Shown here piece by piece: positions 52,398 through 64,000 of a stretch of DNA of 64,000 bases. The DNA is from Salvelinus alpinus. Its lineage: Eukaryota > Chordata > Actinopteri > Salmoniformes > Salmonidae. A program made the translations under genes and the position numbers. The stretch covers positions 10,751,918-10,815,917 of the forward strand of contig NC_092091.1 in assembly GCF_045679555.1 (NCBI RefSeq). Reading direction: 5' to 3'. Numbering within the stretch: position 1 is the first letter of the stretch; each line of letters starts with the position of its first letter. Under the pieces are notes generated by a model that was not told the origin of the DNA, ran no database searches, and saw nothing but the letters and a program-made list of their open reading frames with translations.

Positions 52398-55300
52398 ATG
52401 CAGTCCTCTTTGGTAAGATCATGTTCCATTGATCAGTTGTTTATTTTATATCATTGACAAACGGTTGTTTTAAAAAACGGTTTCGGAGAGTATTGCTATT
52501 ATTTCAATCACTGAAAGTCAAGTCATAATGAAGATATCATACATTGATTAATGGTACCGATTTTACTGACTGTACTTTGCTTATCCAGGGTATGGGAGCA
52601 GTGTCTGGTGATACCGTAGTATTCTTTGATTTGGAGACTACCGGATTAGGTATTGTACAAAATATATACCTTTGTTTTTAATATTGTTAGGTTGATAGAG
52701 TTCTTTACTGTTTTATGTTAAAAGCCTCTATAATAAAAATGGATGTAGTAGACTTACAGTAGTCTGAGGGGAACAACCACGGGTTGGAAAAGTACCCAAT
52801 TGTCATACTTGAGTAAAAGTAAAGATACTTTAATAATCCATGATTAAAATTAAAGTCGCCCAGTAAAATACTACTTGAGTAAAAGTCTTTGAAGTATTTG
52901 AGTTTTAAATATAGTATACTTAAGTATCAAAAGTAAATGTAATTGCTAAATGTATAGTTAAGTATCAAAAGTAAAAGTATAAATAATTAAAAATTCCTTC
53001 AGCAAACCAGACGGCACAATTTCCGTGATTATTTTTATTTTTTTTACGTATAGCCAGGGACACACTCCAACACTCAGACATAATTTACAAATAAATAATT
53101 TGTGTTTAGTGAGTCGGTCAGATCAGAGGCAGTAGAGATGACCAGGGAATGGGATGTTCTCTAGATAAGTGTGTGAATTGGACCATTTTTCAGGCCTGCT
53201 GAGTACTTTTGGGTGTCAGAGAAATTGTATGGAGTAAAAAGTACATTATTTTCTTTAGGAAGGTAGTGGAGTAAAAGTTGTAAAAAAATATATAAATAGC
53301 AAAGTAAAGTGCAGATACCCCAAAAGACAACTTAAGTAGTACTTTAACGTATTTTTATTTAAGTACTTTACACCACTGGTAATAACAGCTTTGTTGTTGT
53401 TGCATTTCCCCTTTTAGTAGTAGACTATACACACAAAGTATTGTAAATGTTAGAGCTAAGAAACCCTGTATACATTACAATTCAGGAACTTTCTTTTGAC
53501 TACTTTTAAAGCAAATGTATTTACAGAATATTTGTGACAAAGATGTGCGTGGGTGTTTATAGAGAGACAATTTGATCCCTGCTTTCTCTATTAACGAAAG
53601 TGATGTGTGAAAACGAGTTCCTGATGTTGCGCAATATCTACTGGCTCACTTGATGGTCCAGGATAGCTATGTTCTCATATTTATCATCAATAAACCATAT
53701 TATTTATGAGCCATTCACAATAGCAACAATCAACGTAGCCTTAACAAACCATTGGAAATAGAGCAACATGACACATGAGCCTGTGCTGGTATTATGATAA
53801 GGTATTATTATGAACTGCACACTATGGGCCCGATTCAGACTTAGAAAAGGTATGCCTTTCTATTGCACTTCTCAGTAGCTGGTATTCAGACTTATCTTAT
53901 GTAGATGCGTAACGGGGTTTAAGGCGTGGTTCCCTTGCGTGCGCTGAATAAATGTAATTCAACCGCTGACAACCCTCCCACTTGCTGGCCATCAGATTTT
54001 CATGTGGAGTTTTCATTCAGTAGGGTTTATTTATCTACAGCCATCCCTTTAAATTTGGTGTACCTTTAATTAGAATTTGTATCGACAGACTCATATACTA
54101 GAATATATGGAATGGTTCTGAATATTAGGGATCGATTTTTTATTTTTTATTTGACCTTTATTTAACTAGGCAAGTCATTTAAGAACACATTCTTATTTAC
54201 AATGACGGCCTACCCCGGCCAAACCCGCACGACGCTGAGCCAATTGTGCGCTGCCCTATGGGACTCCCGATCACGGCCGGTTGTGATACAGCCTGTATTA
54301 AAGGAAGCCACGTAAAGACACACATATTCTTCTTAATCTTCTTGACAGCACCAATTGGTAGATTAAAAAAAAATACTCTGATATTGTATTTAGGGTTTGG
54401 AAAGTATTCATTCAAAGTATTTACGAACAAAATATAATGGTGAATCAAAAATAGTGGTTTGATTCATCCTGAAAGTTGCCATATTCAAATGTTCCAACTC
54501 TTGAAATATTGGAAGATGAGAAAAGTGTACAATAGGGGTTGAACAGTAGTCCTATAAATCTACCCAAATAATACTAATTCCTCCCTAACCATGGAACTGT
54601 GAGGATAACGGTACTGTACAGTCGTCAGTTATAAAGTTGAGGAAACTAACACTAAAGAGACAGTTATAAATGTGAGGAAACTAACACTAAAGTGACAGTT
54701 ATAAATGTGAGGAAACTAACACTAAAGTGACAGTTATAAATGTAAGTAAACTAACACTAAAGTGACAGTTATAAATGTGAAGAAACTAACACTAAAGTCA
54801 CAGTTATAAATGTGAGGAAACTAACACTAAAGTGACAGTTATAAATGTGAGGAAACTAACACTAAAGTGACAGTTATAAATGTGAGGAAACTAACACTAA
54901 AGAAACAGTTATAAATGTGAGGAAACTAACACTAAAGAGACAGTTATAAATGTAAGGAAACTAACACTAAAGTGACAGTTATAAATGTAAGGAAACTAAC
55001 ACTAAAGTGACAGTTATAAATGTAAGGAAACTAACACTAAAGTGACAGTTATAAATGTGAGGAAACTAACACTAAAGAAACAGTTATAAATGTGAGGAAA
55101 CTAACACTAAAGTGACAGTTATAAATGTAAGGAAACTAACACTAAAGTGACAGTTATAAATGTGAAGATACTAACACTAAAGTGACAGTTATAAATGTAA
55201 GGAAACTAACACTAAAGTCACAGTTATAAATGTGAGGAAACTAACACTAAAGTCACAGTTATAAATGTGAGGAAACTAACACTAAAGTGACAGTTATAAA

Positions 55301-58300
55301 TGTGAGGAAACTAACACTAAAGTGACAGTTATAAATGTGAGGAAACTAACACTAAAGTGACAGTTATAAATGTGAGGAAACTAACACTAAAGTGACAGTT
55401 ATAAATGTGAGGAAACTAACACTAAAGTGACAGTTATAAATGTGAGGAAACTAACACTAAAGTAACAGTTATAAATGTGAGGAAACTAACACTAAAGTGA
55501 CAGTTATAAATGTGAGGAAACTAACACTAAAGTAACAGTTATAAATGTGAAGAAATTAACACTAAAGTGACAGTTATAAATGTGAGGAAACTATAACACT
55601 AGAGTGACAGTTATAAATGTGAAGAAACTAACACTAAAGTGACAGTTATAAATGTGAGGAAACTATAACACTAAAGAGTGAGTTATAAATGTGAAGAAAC
55701 TAACACTAAAGTAACAGTTATAAATGTGAAGAAACTAACACTAAAGTGACAGTTATAAATGTGAGGAAACTAACACTAAAGAGTGAGTTATAAATGTGAA
55801 GAAACTAACACTAAAGTAACAGTTATAAATGTGAAGAAACTAACACTAAAGTGACAGTTATAAATGTAAGGAAACGAACACTAAAGTGACAGTTATAAAT
55901 GTGAAGAAACTAACACTAAAGTGACAGTTATAAATGTGAAGAAACTAACACTAAAGAAACAGTTATAAATGTGAGGAAACTATAACACTAGAGTGACAGT
56001 TATAAATGTAAGGAAACTAACACTAAAGTAACAGTTATAAATGTGAAGAAACTAACACTAAAGTGACAGTTATAAATGTGAGGAAACTATAACACTAGAG
56101 TGACAGTTATAAATGTGAAGAAACTAACACTAAAGTGACAGTTATAAATGTGAGGAAACTATAACACTAAAGAGTGAGTTATAAATGTGAAGAAACTAAC
56201 ACTAAAGTAACAGTTATAAATGTGAAGAAACTAACACTAAAGTGACAGTTATAAATGTGAGGAAACTAACACTAAAGAGTGAGTTATAAATGTGAAGAAA
56301 CTAACACTAAAGTAACAGTTATAAATGTGAAGAAACTAACACTAAAGTGACAGTTATAAATGTAAGGAAACGAACACTAAAGTGACAGTTATAAATGTGA
56401 AGAAACTAACACTAAAGTAACAGTTATAAATGTGAAGAAACTAACACTAAAGTGACAGTTATAAATGTAAGGAAACGAACACTAAAGTGACAGTTATAAA
56501 GTTGAGGAAACTAACACTAAAGTGACAGTTATAAAGTTGAGGAAACTAACACTAAAGTGACATTTATAAATGTGAGGAAACTAACACTAAAGAGACAGTT
56601 ATAAATGTGAAGAAACTAACACTAAAGAGACAGTTATAAATGTGAAGAAACTAACACTAAAGAGACAGTTATAAATGTGAAGAAACTAACACTAAAGTGA
56701 CAGTTATAAAGTTGAGGAAACTAACACTAAAGTGACATTTATAAATGTGAGGAAACTAACACTAAAGAGACAGTTATAAATGTGAAGAAACTAACACTAA
56801 AGAGACAGTTATAAATGTGAAGAAACTAACACTAAAGGCACAGTTATAAATGTATGGATCTAACACTAAAGTGACAGTTATAAATGTGAGGAAACTAACA
56901 CTAAAGAGACAGTTATAAATGTGAAGAAACTAACACTAAAGAGACAGTTATAAATGTGAAGAAACTAACACTAAAGAGACAGTTATAAATGTATGGATCT
57001 AACACTAAAGTGACAGTTATAAATGTGAGGAAACTAACACTAAAGAGACAGTTATAAATGTGAGGAAACTAACACTAAAGAGACAGTTATAAACGTGAAG
57101 AAACTAACACTAAAGAGACAGTTATAAATGTGAGGAAACTAACACTAAAGAGACAGTTATAAACGTGAAGAAACTAACACTAAAGAGACAGTTATAAATG
57201 TAAGGAAACTAACACTAAAGTGACAGTTATAAATGTAAGGAAACTAACACTAAAGAGACAGTTATAAACGTGAAGAAACTAACACTAAAGAGACAGTTAT
57301 AAACGTGAAGAAACTAACACTAAAAAGACAGTTATAAACGTGAAGAAACTAACACTAAAGAGACAGTTATAAACGTGAGGAAACTAACACTAAAGTGACA
57401 GTTATAAATGTGAAGAAACTAACACTAAAGAGACAGTTATAAATGTGAGGAAACTAACAGTAAAGTTACAGTTATAAATGTGAAGAAACTAACACTAAAG
57501 AGACAGTTATAAATGTGAAGAAACTAACACTAAAGGCACAGTTATAAATGTATGGATCTAACACTAAAGTGACAGTTATAAATGTGAGGAAACTAACACT
57601 AAAGAGACAGTTATAAATGTGAAGAAACTAACACTAAAGAGACAGTTATAAATGTGAGGAAACTAACACTAAAGTGACAGTTATAAATGTAAGGAAACTA
57701 ACACTAAAGAGACAGTTATAAACGTGAAGAAACTAACACTAAAGAGACAGTTATAAATGTGAGGAAACTAACACTAAAGTGACAGTTATAAATGTGAGGA
57801 AACTAACACTAAAGAGACAGTTATAAATGTGAAAAAACTAACACTAAAGAGACAGTTATAAATGTGAAGAAACTAACACTAAAGTGACAGTTATAAATGT
57901 GAGGAAACTAACACTAAAGAGACAGTTATAAATGTGAGGAAACTAACACTAAAGTGACAGTTATAAATGTACTGTATGTATAATGGCTAATATTTAGCAT
58001 GATACAAATTGGGGAAAAAATACTGTGAAAAGTCCAGACAATTATACTGAACCAAAATATAAATGCAACATGTAAAGTGTTGTATGGATCTGTACACAAT
58101 TCCTGGAAGCTAAAAATGTCCCAGTTCTTCCATGACCTGCATACTCACCAGCATGTTTGAGATGCTCTGGATCGACGTGTACGACTGCGTGTTCCAGTTC
58201 CCGCCGTTGAAGTGGAGTGGGAGATTTGTCGGAGATTTGGAGATTTGTCGGAGATTTGGAGATTTGTCGCACTGCATGTGGCAAATGGTCACACCAAATA

Positions 58301-59960
58301 CTGACTGGTTTTCTGATCTACGCCCCTACTTTTTTTTTAAGGTATCTGTGACCAACAGATGCATATCTGTATTCCCAGTCATGTGAAATCCATAGATTAG
58401 GGCCTAATGAATGTATTTCAATGGACCGATTTCCTTATAAACATCGTTGTGTTTATATTTTTGTTCCGTGTCAAACATTCTAGAAATCATAAAACAACTC
58501 TGTAGGTTTGGCGCTGTACTGTCATGGCTACAGAAGCCTATAGCGGGGATCTCCACATTTCATCCCTGCAAGTTATGAGGCCAGAATTTCATAAACGTCA
58601 CAGTGGAAAAGGTGATATGTTGATATGCTTCTGTTTGCTGCCATATGACTGGTTTCACATTTGTCTCCACATTTGTTTCCAGCGATCATACGGCTATATT
58701 TACAATCCCCCTTATCCAAACAGCTTAATCATTTACCTAGCTCTTATCAGTAGCTCTTATCAATAGCTCTTATCAATTAGTAAATTACAGTGCATGGATA
58801 ATGGTGTTATTTCTATTAGGGGGGGAAAGGAAAGTAGATGTTATTCCACTTGGAACAGACAGGTTGCTTGACTTTATTCATCGTGCGTAAAGGTGAATTA
58901 TGAGGGAATCAAGTCATGGTCAGAATACGGTGTATCTGTAGGACACACCTCCTCCACCTCCTTTGATCTCCACCCCAAACGAATAGCGGGTGAATAGCAT
59001 TATCTCATGCTTAAATTCAAGGTCAGAAATATGTGTAGGGAAAAAAGTGCATAAAAAGGGAATTATGTTCCACTTACCTACAATTTACCTCAGGTCAAAA
59101 TTCCACCTCTATTAGAATACAGGTGCTGCATTACTCATAAATGTTTTTGACACAGAACCAAAAGGTCTTCTCCTACAGGGACAGCCGAGGCACACTTTAT
59201 TGTTTTAGTTACCACCTCTGTTCATATTTCACATGTGAATCCAGCCTTGTCACAATACTGGCAAGTATTCAAACTACTAACCAATAACCCTAACCCCTCC
59301 TAACCTTAACCCAACTGTGAATAGAGTTTAACAGGGCATAAGGGTAAACGGTACTGTCCTTTAAATGTGACGGAATCTCCATCTACCTCCATAGACACAT
59401 CCGTGTGTGACATCATCCAGCTGTCGGCCATCAGCGGGGAGAGGACATTCAACGTGTACTCTGTTCCTCGTTGCAACATGACGGACGAGGCCTCCAGTGT
59501 CACAGGGTTCACCGTCAGGGACCACCGGACCCTGCTCCTACACGGTGAACCGGTGGACACCATCCCCCTCAGGGAGGCCCTCACCTCCTTCATCTCTTTC
59601 CTCGGATCCTTCCACGAGCCCCTGCTGGCGGCCCACAATGCCCGGCGCTTCGACTGTCCCGTGCTGGCCAGGGCTCTGAGGAAATGCTCCCTGATGGACG
59701 AGTTCCAGGAAGTAGTGTCTGGTTTCCTAGATACTTTCAGGATTAGTAAGGAGATGTTTCCATCCACACGGACCGGGTACTCTCAGAAGTCCTTGGTGAG
59801 GGTGTTCCTCAAGAAGACGTACGAGGCTCACAACGCCTTGGAGGATGTCAAGGCCCTGCAGGAGCTCTATCAAAAATGGAGTCCCAGCCAGGAACTGGTG
59901 CGCCGTCACACCTTCCCCCTGCAACATGCCTCTAACCCATACACTAGAAGGGCTTACTGA
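52398..59960 (+). CDS. DEDDh 3'-5' exonuclease, PML-exon-9/TREX-like (three exons)
   Basis: Exons 52398-52412 (MQSSL), 52589-52649 and 59395-59960 join in frame into 213 codons plus TGA. Splice sites are TTG|gtaaga, ttatccag|GGT, G|gtattg and cctccatag|AC. All DEDDh motifs are present: ExoI FFDLETTGLD (Asp, Glu), ExoII HNARRFDCPVLARAL (Asp), ExoIII YEAHNALEDVKALQELY (His, Asp). The short form with no extra domain fits the fish 'PML-like exon 9' (PLEX9) exonucleases, related to the C-terminal domain of PML-I and to TREX1. As I recall, such enzymes degrade DNA ends and restrict LINE retrotransposition; databases may call it 'DNA polymerase III PolC-type-like'. A TATA box lies 78 bases upstream of the ATG and AATAAA follows at 60089. 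Intron 2 (6.7 kb) holds a 3.3-kb satellite. The last exon recurs at 63408. Confidence 0.88.
52775..53383. mobile_element. hAT-like MITE
   Basis: tacttgagtaaaagtaaaga on the left and tttaagtactttacaccact on the right, with internal taagtatcaaaagtaaatgt repeats. This is a widespread fish MITE. In intron 2 of the exonuclease gene. Confidence 0.75.
53384..54140. other. intron, no recognised feature
   Basis: About 750 AT-rich bases without recognised element ends or credible exons. Confidence 0.4.
54145..54300 (-). mobile_element. SINE fragment, same family as 19085-19300
   Basis: Reverse copy of the tail, the gggcggcgcacaattggctc body and the start of the head (ctgtatcacaaccggc). Confidence 0.82.
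54627..57970 (+). repeat. 35-bp satellite, about 95 copies, in exonuclease intron 2
   Basis: Unit cagttataaatgtgaggaaa + ctaacactaaagtga. Variants (gaag/gagg/taag, agag/gtga/gtaa, the 5-base-shorter tatggatc form) recur in blocks. For example, about 365 bases from 55594 resemble those from 56091, giving a higher-order period near 497. Confidence 0.96.
58046..58480. mobile_element. DNA transposon fragment with ends like actgaacaaaaatataaacg
   Basis: Left actgaaccaaaatataaatg, right gtgtttatatttttgttccg; a 22-base triplication (gagatttgtcgg) inside. Widespread fish family; no transposase here. Confidence 0.65.
58481..59337. other. intron end, no recognised feature
   Basis: About 850 bases upstream of the last exonuclease exon without recognised elements. 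Confidence 0.4.
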
Positions 59961-60088
59961 TTGAGGGAAGCATCTGTAAAAAAATATATTTATAATAATA
60001 TTTTATTACACATGCAGGTTTTTTCAGTGTTTTCACACTGTATTTCCACAGTTACTTATTTCTGATCGAGGGAAGCATCTGTAAAAAA

Positions 60089-60094
60089 AATAAA
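60089..60094 (+). promoter_or_regulatory. candidate polyadenylation signal of the exonuclease gene
   Basis: AATAAA 129 bases after the stop. It sits in the second copy of a short 3'UTR tandem duplication (about 59963-60030 and 60066-60128, both starting gagggaagcatctgt). Confidence 0.5.
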
Positions 60095-60394
60095 CATATA
60101 ATATTTTATTACACACGCAGGTTTTTTGTGTGCCCTGGTCTTTCCTGTGCATATAGTACTTTTGTGGAGGATCTTGTCCACAGTATAAAAATAAGAAAAT
60201 GTAACTGTAATATTGTCATGTACAATTTTAGCAAACAATAATCATGTGGTAGCGTGTGTAAAAAATTTTTTTTAAACATGCTTTATAAAATTGTAATATT
60301 TGAAAATGGTTATTAATTAAAGTCTGAAACAGGTTTAGGATTTTTGTTGTCTTCTTGGTTCCACTGTAAACATATATGAAGAACTATATTAACT

Positions 60395-60645
60395 TTTAAC
60401 ATGGCACACCTGTTGATTGAAATGCATTCCAGGTGACTACCTCATGAAGCTGGTTGAGAGAATGCCAAGAGTGTGCAAAGCTGTCATCAATGCAAAGGGT
60501 GGCTATTTGAAGAATCTCAAATATAAAATATATTTTGATTTGTTTAACCCTTTTTTGATTACTACATGATTCCATATGTGTTATTTCATAGTTTTGATGT
60601 CTTCACTATTATTCTACAATGTAGAAAATAGTAAAAAGTAGTGTA
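60395..60645 (-). mobile_element. Tc1-like fragment (third family)
   Basis: Matches 46140-46390: cattccaggtgactacctca ... tattctacaatgtagaaaat. Truncated on both sides. Confidence 0.8.
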
Positions 60646-60717
60646 TATAGTGTGTATATTTAGTGTATATTTTCAAAGGAAAAGCTAAGAACATTAACAA
60701 CTTCGTAGTTAAGAACA

Positions 60718-62115
60718 CTTCTTAGGGCTAGGCCCTTTTTTCTCCACTTCCTGTCTGAATGACGTTCCCAAAGTAAACTGCCTGTAGCTCAGGCCCTGAA
60801 TCCAGGATATAGATACAATTGGTACCATTGGAAAGGAAACACTTTGAAGTTTGTAGAAGTGTTAAAATAATGTAGAAGAATATAACACAATAGATATAGT
60901 ATGAGAAAATCCAAAGGAAAACCAACCAGAATTTTTTTTTGAGAGACCAACCTCTTAGAACTTCAAGAGAAAGGTCATATTGAAAATTAGCTCCCTGGAT
61001 GCAATTCATATGGCTTCCACAGGGTGTCAGCAGTCTATGTTCAAGGTTTCAGGCTTATAACTTTAAAAATGAATAAGAAATATCAGTTTTTGCAGAAGGA
61101 CACAGTCTTGGAAATTCGTGTTTGCGCGCACTATGAAGACATTACGCACCTGCTAAAATCGGTTTCCTATTGAAAAAAAATTATTTTATTTATTTCACCT
61201 TTATTTAACCAGGTAGGCAAGTTGAGAACAAGTTCTCATTTACAATTGCGACCTGGCCAAGATAAAGCAAAGCAGTTCGACACATACAACAACACAGAGT
61301 TACACATGGAGTAAAACAAACATACAGTCAATAATACAGTAGACAAATAAGTCTATATACAATGTGAGCAAATGAGGTGAGATAAGGGAGGTAAAGGGGA
61401 AAAAAGGCCATGGTGGCGAAGTAAATAGAATATAGCAAGTAAAACACTGGAATGGTAGATTTGCAGTGGAAGAATGTGCAAAGTAGAGATAGAAATAATG
61501 GGGTGCAAAGGAGCAAAATAAATAAATAAATACAGTAGGGGGAGAGCATACTTCTTTCCGTAAGAAATATTATAGTTTGATTACATTTTAGGGTATCTGA
61601 GGAGTAAATAGAAACATATTTTGACTTGTTGAAACAAAGTTTAGGGCTAGATTTTCAGATTCCTTTCTCTGCATGTTGAACAAGTGGATTACTCAAATCG
61701 ATGGCGCCAACTAAACAGACTTTTTGGGATATAAAGAAGGATTTTATCTAACAAAACGACACTACATGTTATAGCTGGGAACCTTTGGATGACAAATCAG
61801 AGGAAGATTTTCAGAAAGTAAGTGAATATTTAATCGTTATTTGTGAATATGAAACCTGTGCTGGTGGAAAAATATTTTGATGTGGGGCGCCGTCCTCAAA
61901 CAATCGCATGGCGTGTTTTCGCTGTAATAGCTACTGTAAATCGTATAAGTGCAGTTAGATTAACAAGAATTTAAGCGTTCAGCCGATATAAGACCTACAC
62001 TTATATGTAGATAAATGTTTAAAATCCATATTATTTATGATTATTTATTTGAATTGCGGGCCCTCCAGTTTCACCGGAAGTTGTCCCTCTAACGGGACCC
62101 CTAGCCCTAAGAAGA
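60718..62115. mobile_element. TIR transposon (cttcttagggctagg ends) with a nested LINE tail
   Basis: Inverted ends cttcttagggctaggccctt and cccctagccctaagaag. It is interrupted at 61178-61553 by a LINE 3' tail (ggtaggcaagttgagaacaa) of the 26905 family. No transposase found. Confidence 0.7.
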
Positions 62116-62815
62116 TTTATTAAGGACACTATAACAATATGGAAGAAAATGAAACGTATTCTACACTATAACAATATGGAACACTATAACAATATGGAAG
62201 AAAATGAAACGTATTCTACATGAACCAATATCACTCCCTAAAAGCACAACCTTATGGAACAATCCTAGGATAGCTTTTCAGAATTCACAGATAAATTGGT
62301 CTACATGGAAAACTATAAAGGCATAGAAACCGTAAATGACTTAGTAGCAGGAAATACATTTATTTCAATGACAGAATTAAAAAAGCAATTTTGGATTGAT
62401 ACATGCAATTTATGAGTTTCATATCACGGAAATTCTGTTTGAAATCGTTTGGACATCAGAGAAACCTTGAGGGAATCTTATTTGAGTCAGAAAAGGATGA
62501 TCATATGATAGGTAAGATATACAAAACCTTGCAGAGAGCCTATCCAACTGACAATCTCTTAGAAACAAAGTATATACTATTGGAACCAAGACTTAAAAAT
62601 AACTTATGTTGGTACAAGATGGAGGGAATGTTGAAGCATAACTAATTAAATTACAGTTAATGAAAATGCTTAATCCAGTATAAACTAATGTATCGAATTT
62701 ATTATACACAAGACAAAATTCACCAATGACAATGACTCATTCCCAATGATCCATGCATTCTGGGAATGCTAATAAAGTCCAAAAGTGATGGGCGGAGCTA
62801 GAAAGTTGGCTGTAT
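62116..62815 (+). mobile_element. degenerate L1/Tx1-like LINE fragment (ORF2 3' part)
   Basis: Reading pieces such as YKGIETVNDLVAGNTFISM and KVQK-WAELESWL, in the order expected near the end of fish L1-type ORF2, with several stops. Confidence 0.6.
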
Positions 62816-62825
62816 TACAATGTAA

Positions 62826-62972
62826 ACCTACTTACATTTACATTTAAGTCATTTAGCAGACGCTCTTATCCAGAGCGACTTACAAATTGGAAAGTTCATA
62901 CATATTCATCCATATTCATCCTGGTCCCCCCGTGGGGAATGAACCCACAACCCTGGCGTTGCAAGCGCCATG
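62826..62972 (-). mobile_element. tRNA-derived SINE, 5' cut
   Basis: Reverse complement reads a tRNA-like head (ggcgcttgcaacgccagggt, ttgtgggttcattccccac) followed by the gtaagtcgctctggataaga tail. The head is cut at the fold-back junction 62955-62983. Confidence 0.75.
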
Positions 62973-62983
62973 CTTGCAACGCC

Positions 62984-63350
62984 AAACACTAGAGTGACAG
63001 TTATAAATGTGAAGAAACTAACACTAAAGTGACAGTTATAAATGTGAGGAAACTATAACACTAAAGAGTGAGTTATAAATGTGAAGAAACTAACACTAAA
63101 GTAACAGTTATAAATGTGAAGAAACTAACACTAAAGTGACAGTTATAAATGTGAGGAAACTAACACTAAAGAGTGAGTTATAAATGTGAAGAAACTAACA
63201 CTAAAGTAACAGTTATAAATGTGAAGAAACTAACACTAAAGTGACAGTTATAAATGTAAGGAAACGAACACTAAAGTGACAGTTATAAATGTGAAGAAAC
63301 TAACACTAAAGTAACAGTTATAAATGTGAAGAAACTAACACTAAAGTGAC
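62984..63350 (+). repeat. second piece of the 35-bp satellite
   Basis: Matches 56091-56456 of the main array, variant by variant, and is followed directly by the exonuclease last-exon copy. Confidence 0.92.
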
Positions 63351-63407
63351 ATAAGGGTAAACGGTACTGTCCTTTAAATGTGACGGAATCTCCATCTACC
63401 TCCATAG

Positions 63408-63973
63408 ACACATCCGTGTGTGACATCATCCAGCTGTCGGCCATCAGCGGGGAGAGGACATTCAACGTGTACTCTGTTCCTCGTTGCAACATGACGGACG
63501 AGGCCTCCAGTGTCACAGGGTTCACCGTCAGGGACCACCGGACCCTGCTCCTACACGGTGAACCGGTGGACACCATCCCCCTCAGGGAGGCCCTCACCTC
63601 CTTCATCTCTTTCCTCGGATCCTTCCACGAGCCCCTGCTGGCGGCCCACAATGCCCGGCGCTTCGACTGTCCCGTGCTGGCCAGGGCTCTGAGGAAATGC
63701 TCCCTGATGGACGAGTTCCAGGAAGTAGTGTCTGGTTTCCTAGATACTTTCAGGATTAGTAAGGAGATGTTTCCATCCACACGGACCGGGTACTCTCAGA
63801 AGTCCTTGGTGAGGGTGTTCCTCAAGAAGACGTACGAGGCTCACAACGCCTTGGAGGATGTCAAGGCCCTGCAGGAGCTCTATCAAAAATGGAGTCCCAG
63901 CCAGGAACTGGTGCGCCGTCACACCTTCCCCCTGCAACATGCCTCTAACCCATACACTAGAAGGGCTTACTGA
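63408..63973 (+). pseudogene. second copy of the exonuclease last exon
   Basis: 63351-64000 is base-identical by eye to 59338-59987: acceptor, full 188-codon exon, stop and start of the 3'UTR. No second copy of exons 1-2 lies between. It could be a second terminal exon for the same gene, a partial duplication, or an assembly duplicate of the other allele. On its own it lacks ExoI (the Asp-Glu pair) and would be inactive. Confidence 0.85.
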
Positions 63974-64000
63974 TTGAGGGAAGCATCTGTAAAAAAATAT

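Noticed and set aside
59306-59767. 153-residue minus-strand frame opposite the exonuclease exon (and its copy at 63283-63780)
   Set aside because: Antisense shadow of a well-supported exon with catalytic motifs.

Overview
This window is nuclear DNA from a teleost fish, very probably a salmonid. The evidence is spliced vertebrate genes with long introns, an HpaI-type tRNA-derived SINE at 12105-12312, at least six families of dead Tc1/mariner transposons, L2-like and other LINE fragments, hAT-like MITEs, and many microsatellites and minisatellites. It is not microbial, and there is no operon or CRISPR array. I found two protein-coding genes, both on the + strand.

Gene 1 (232-40606) is the 3' part of a MYO9A-type unconventional myosin (myosin-IXa, a single-headed motor with a Rho-GTPase-activating tail). 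I could chain 23 exons with intact GT/AG borders and matching phases into 1,688 codons plus a stop. In order they encode the end of the motor head, six IQ motifs, a long linker, a C1 zinc finger, a RhoGAP domain, a C-terminal coiled coil and a C-terminus ending in NEFMV. The start of the gene lies upstream of the window. A 30-bp coding minisatellite has inserted about 163 acidic residues between IQ motifs 2 and 3.

Gene 2 (52398-59960) is a small three-exon gene for a 213-residue DEDDh 3'-5' exonuclease. It resembles the PML exon-9/TREX-like exonucleases of fish ('PLEX9'), a family linked to retrotransposon restriction. Its second intron carries a 3.3-kb satellite of 35-bp units. Its last exon is present a second time, identically, at 63351-64000, joined to a slice of the same satellite.

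The most unusual theme is where the tandem repeats sit. In several MYO9A introns the array runs right up to the 3' splice site. In two cases (before 16466 and before 30471) the repeat unit contains the acceptor plus the first bases of the exon. The true acceptor is therefore the last of 19 or about 28 near-identical copies, and any upstream choice gives a premature stop. Other acceptors are preceded by kilobase-long pyrimidine minisatellites or by long (TG)n tracts.

The intergenic region 40607-52397 and most large introns are filled with nested transposons: a LINE inside a Tc1, a SINE inside a LINE, a LINE tail inside a TIR transposon, and Tc1 elements with mixed or deleted interiors. Exon limits come from reading splice sites and frames by eye. 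TE family names are from memory, and TE edges are good to roughly 5-20 bases.
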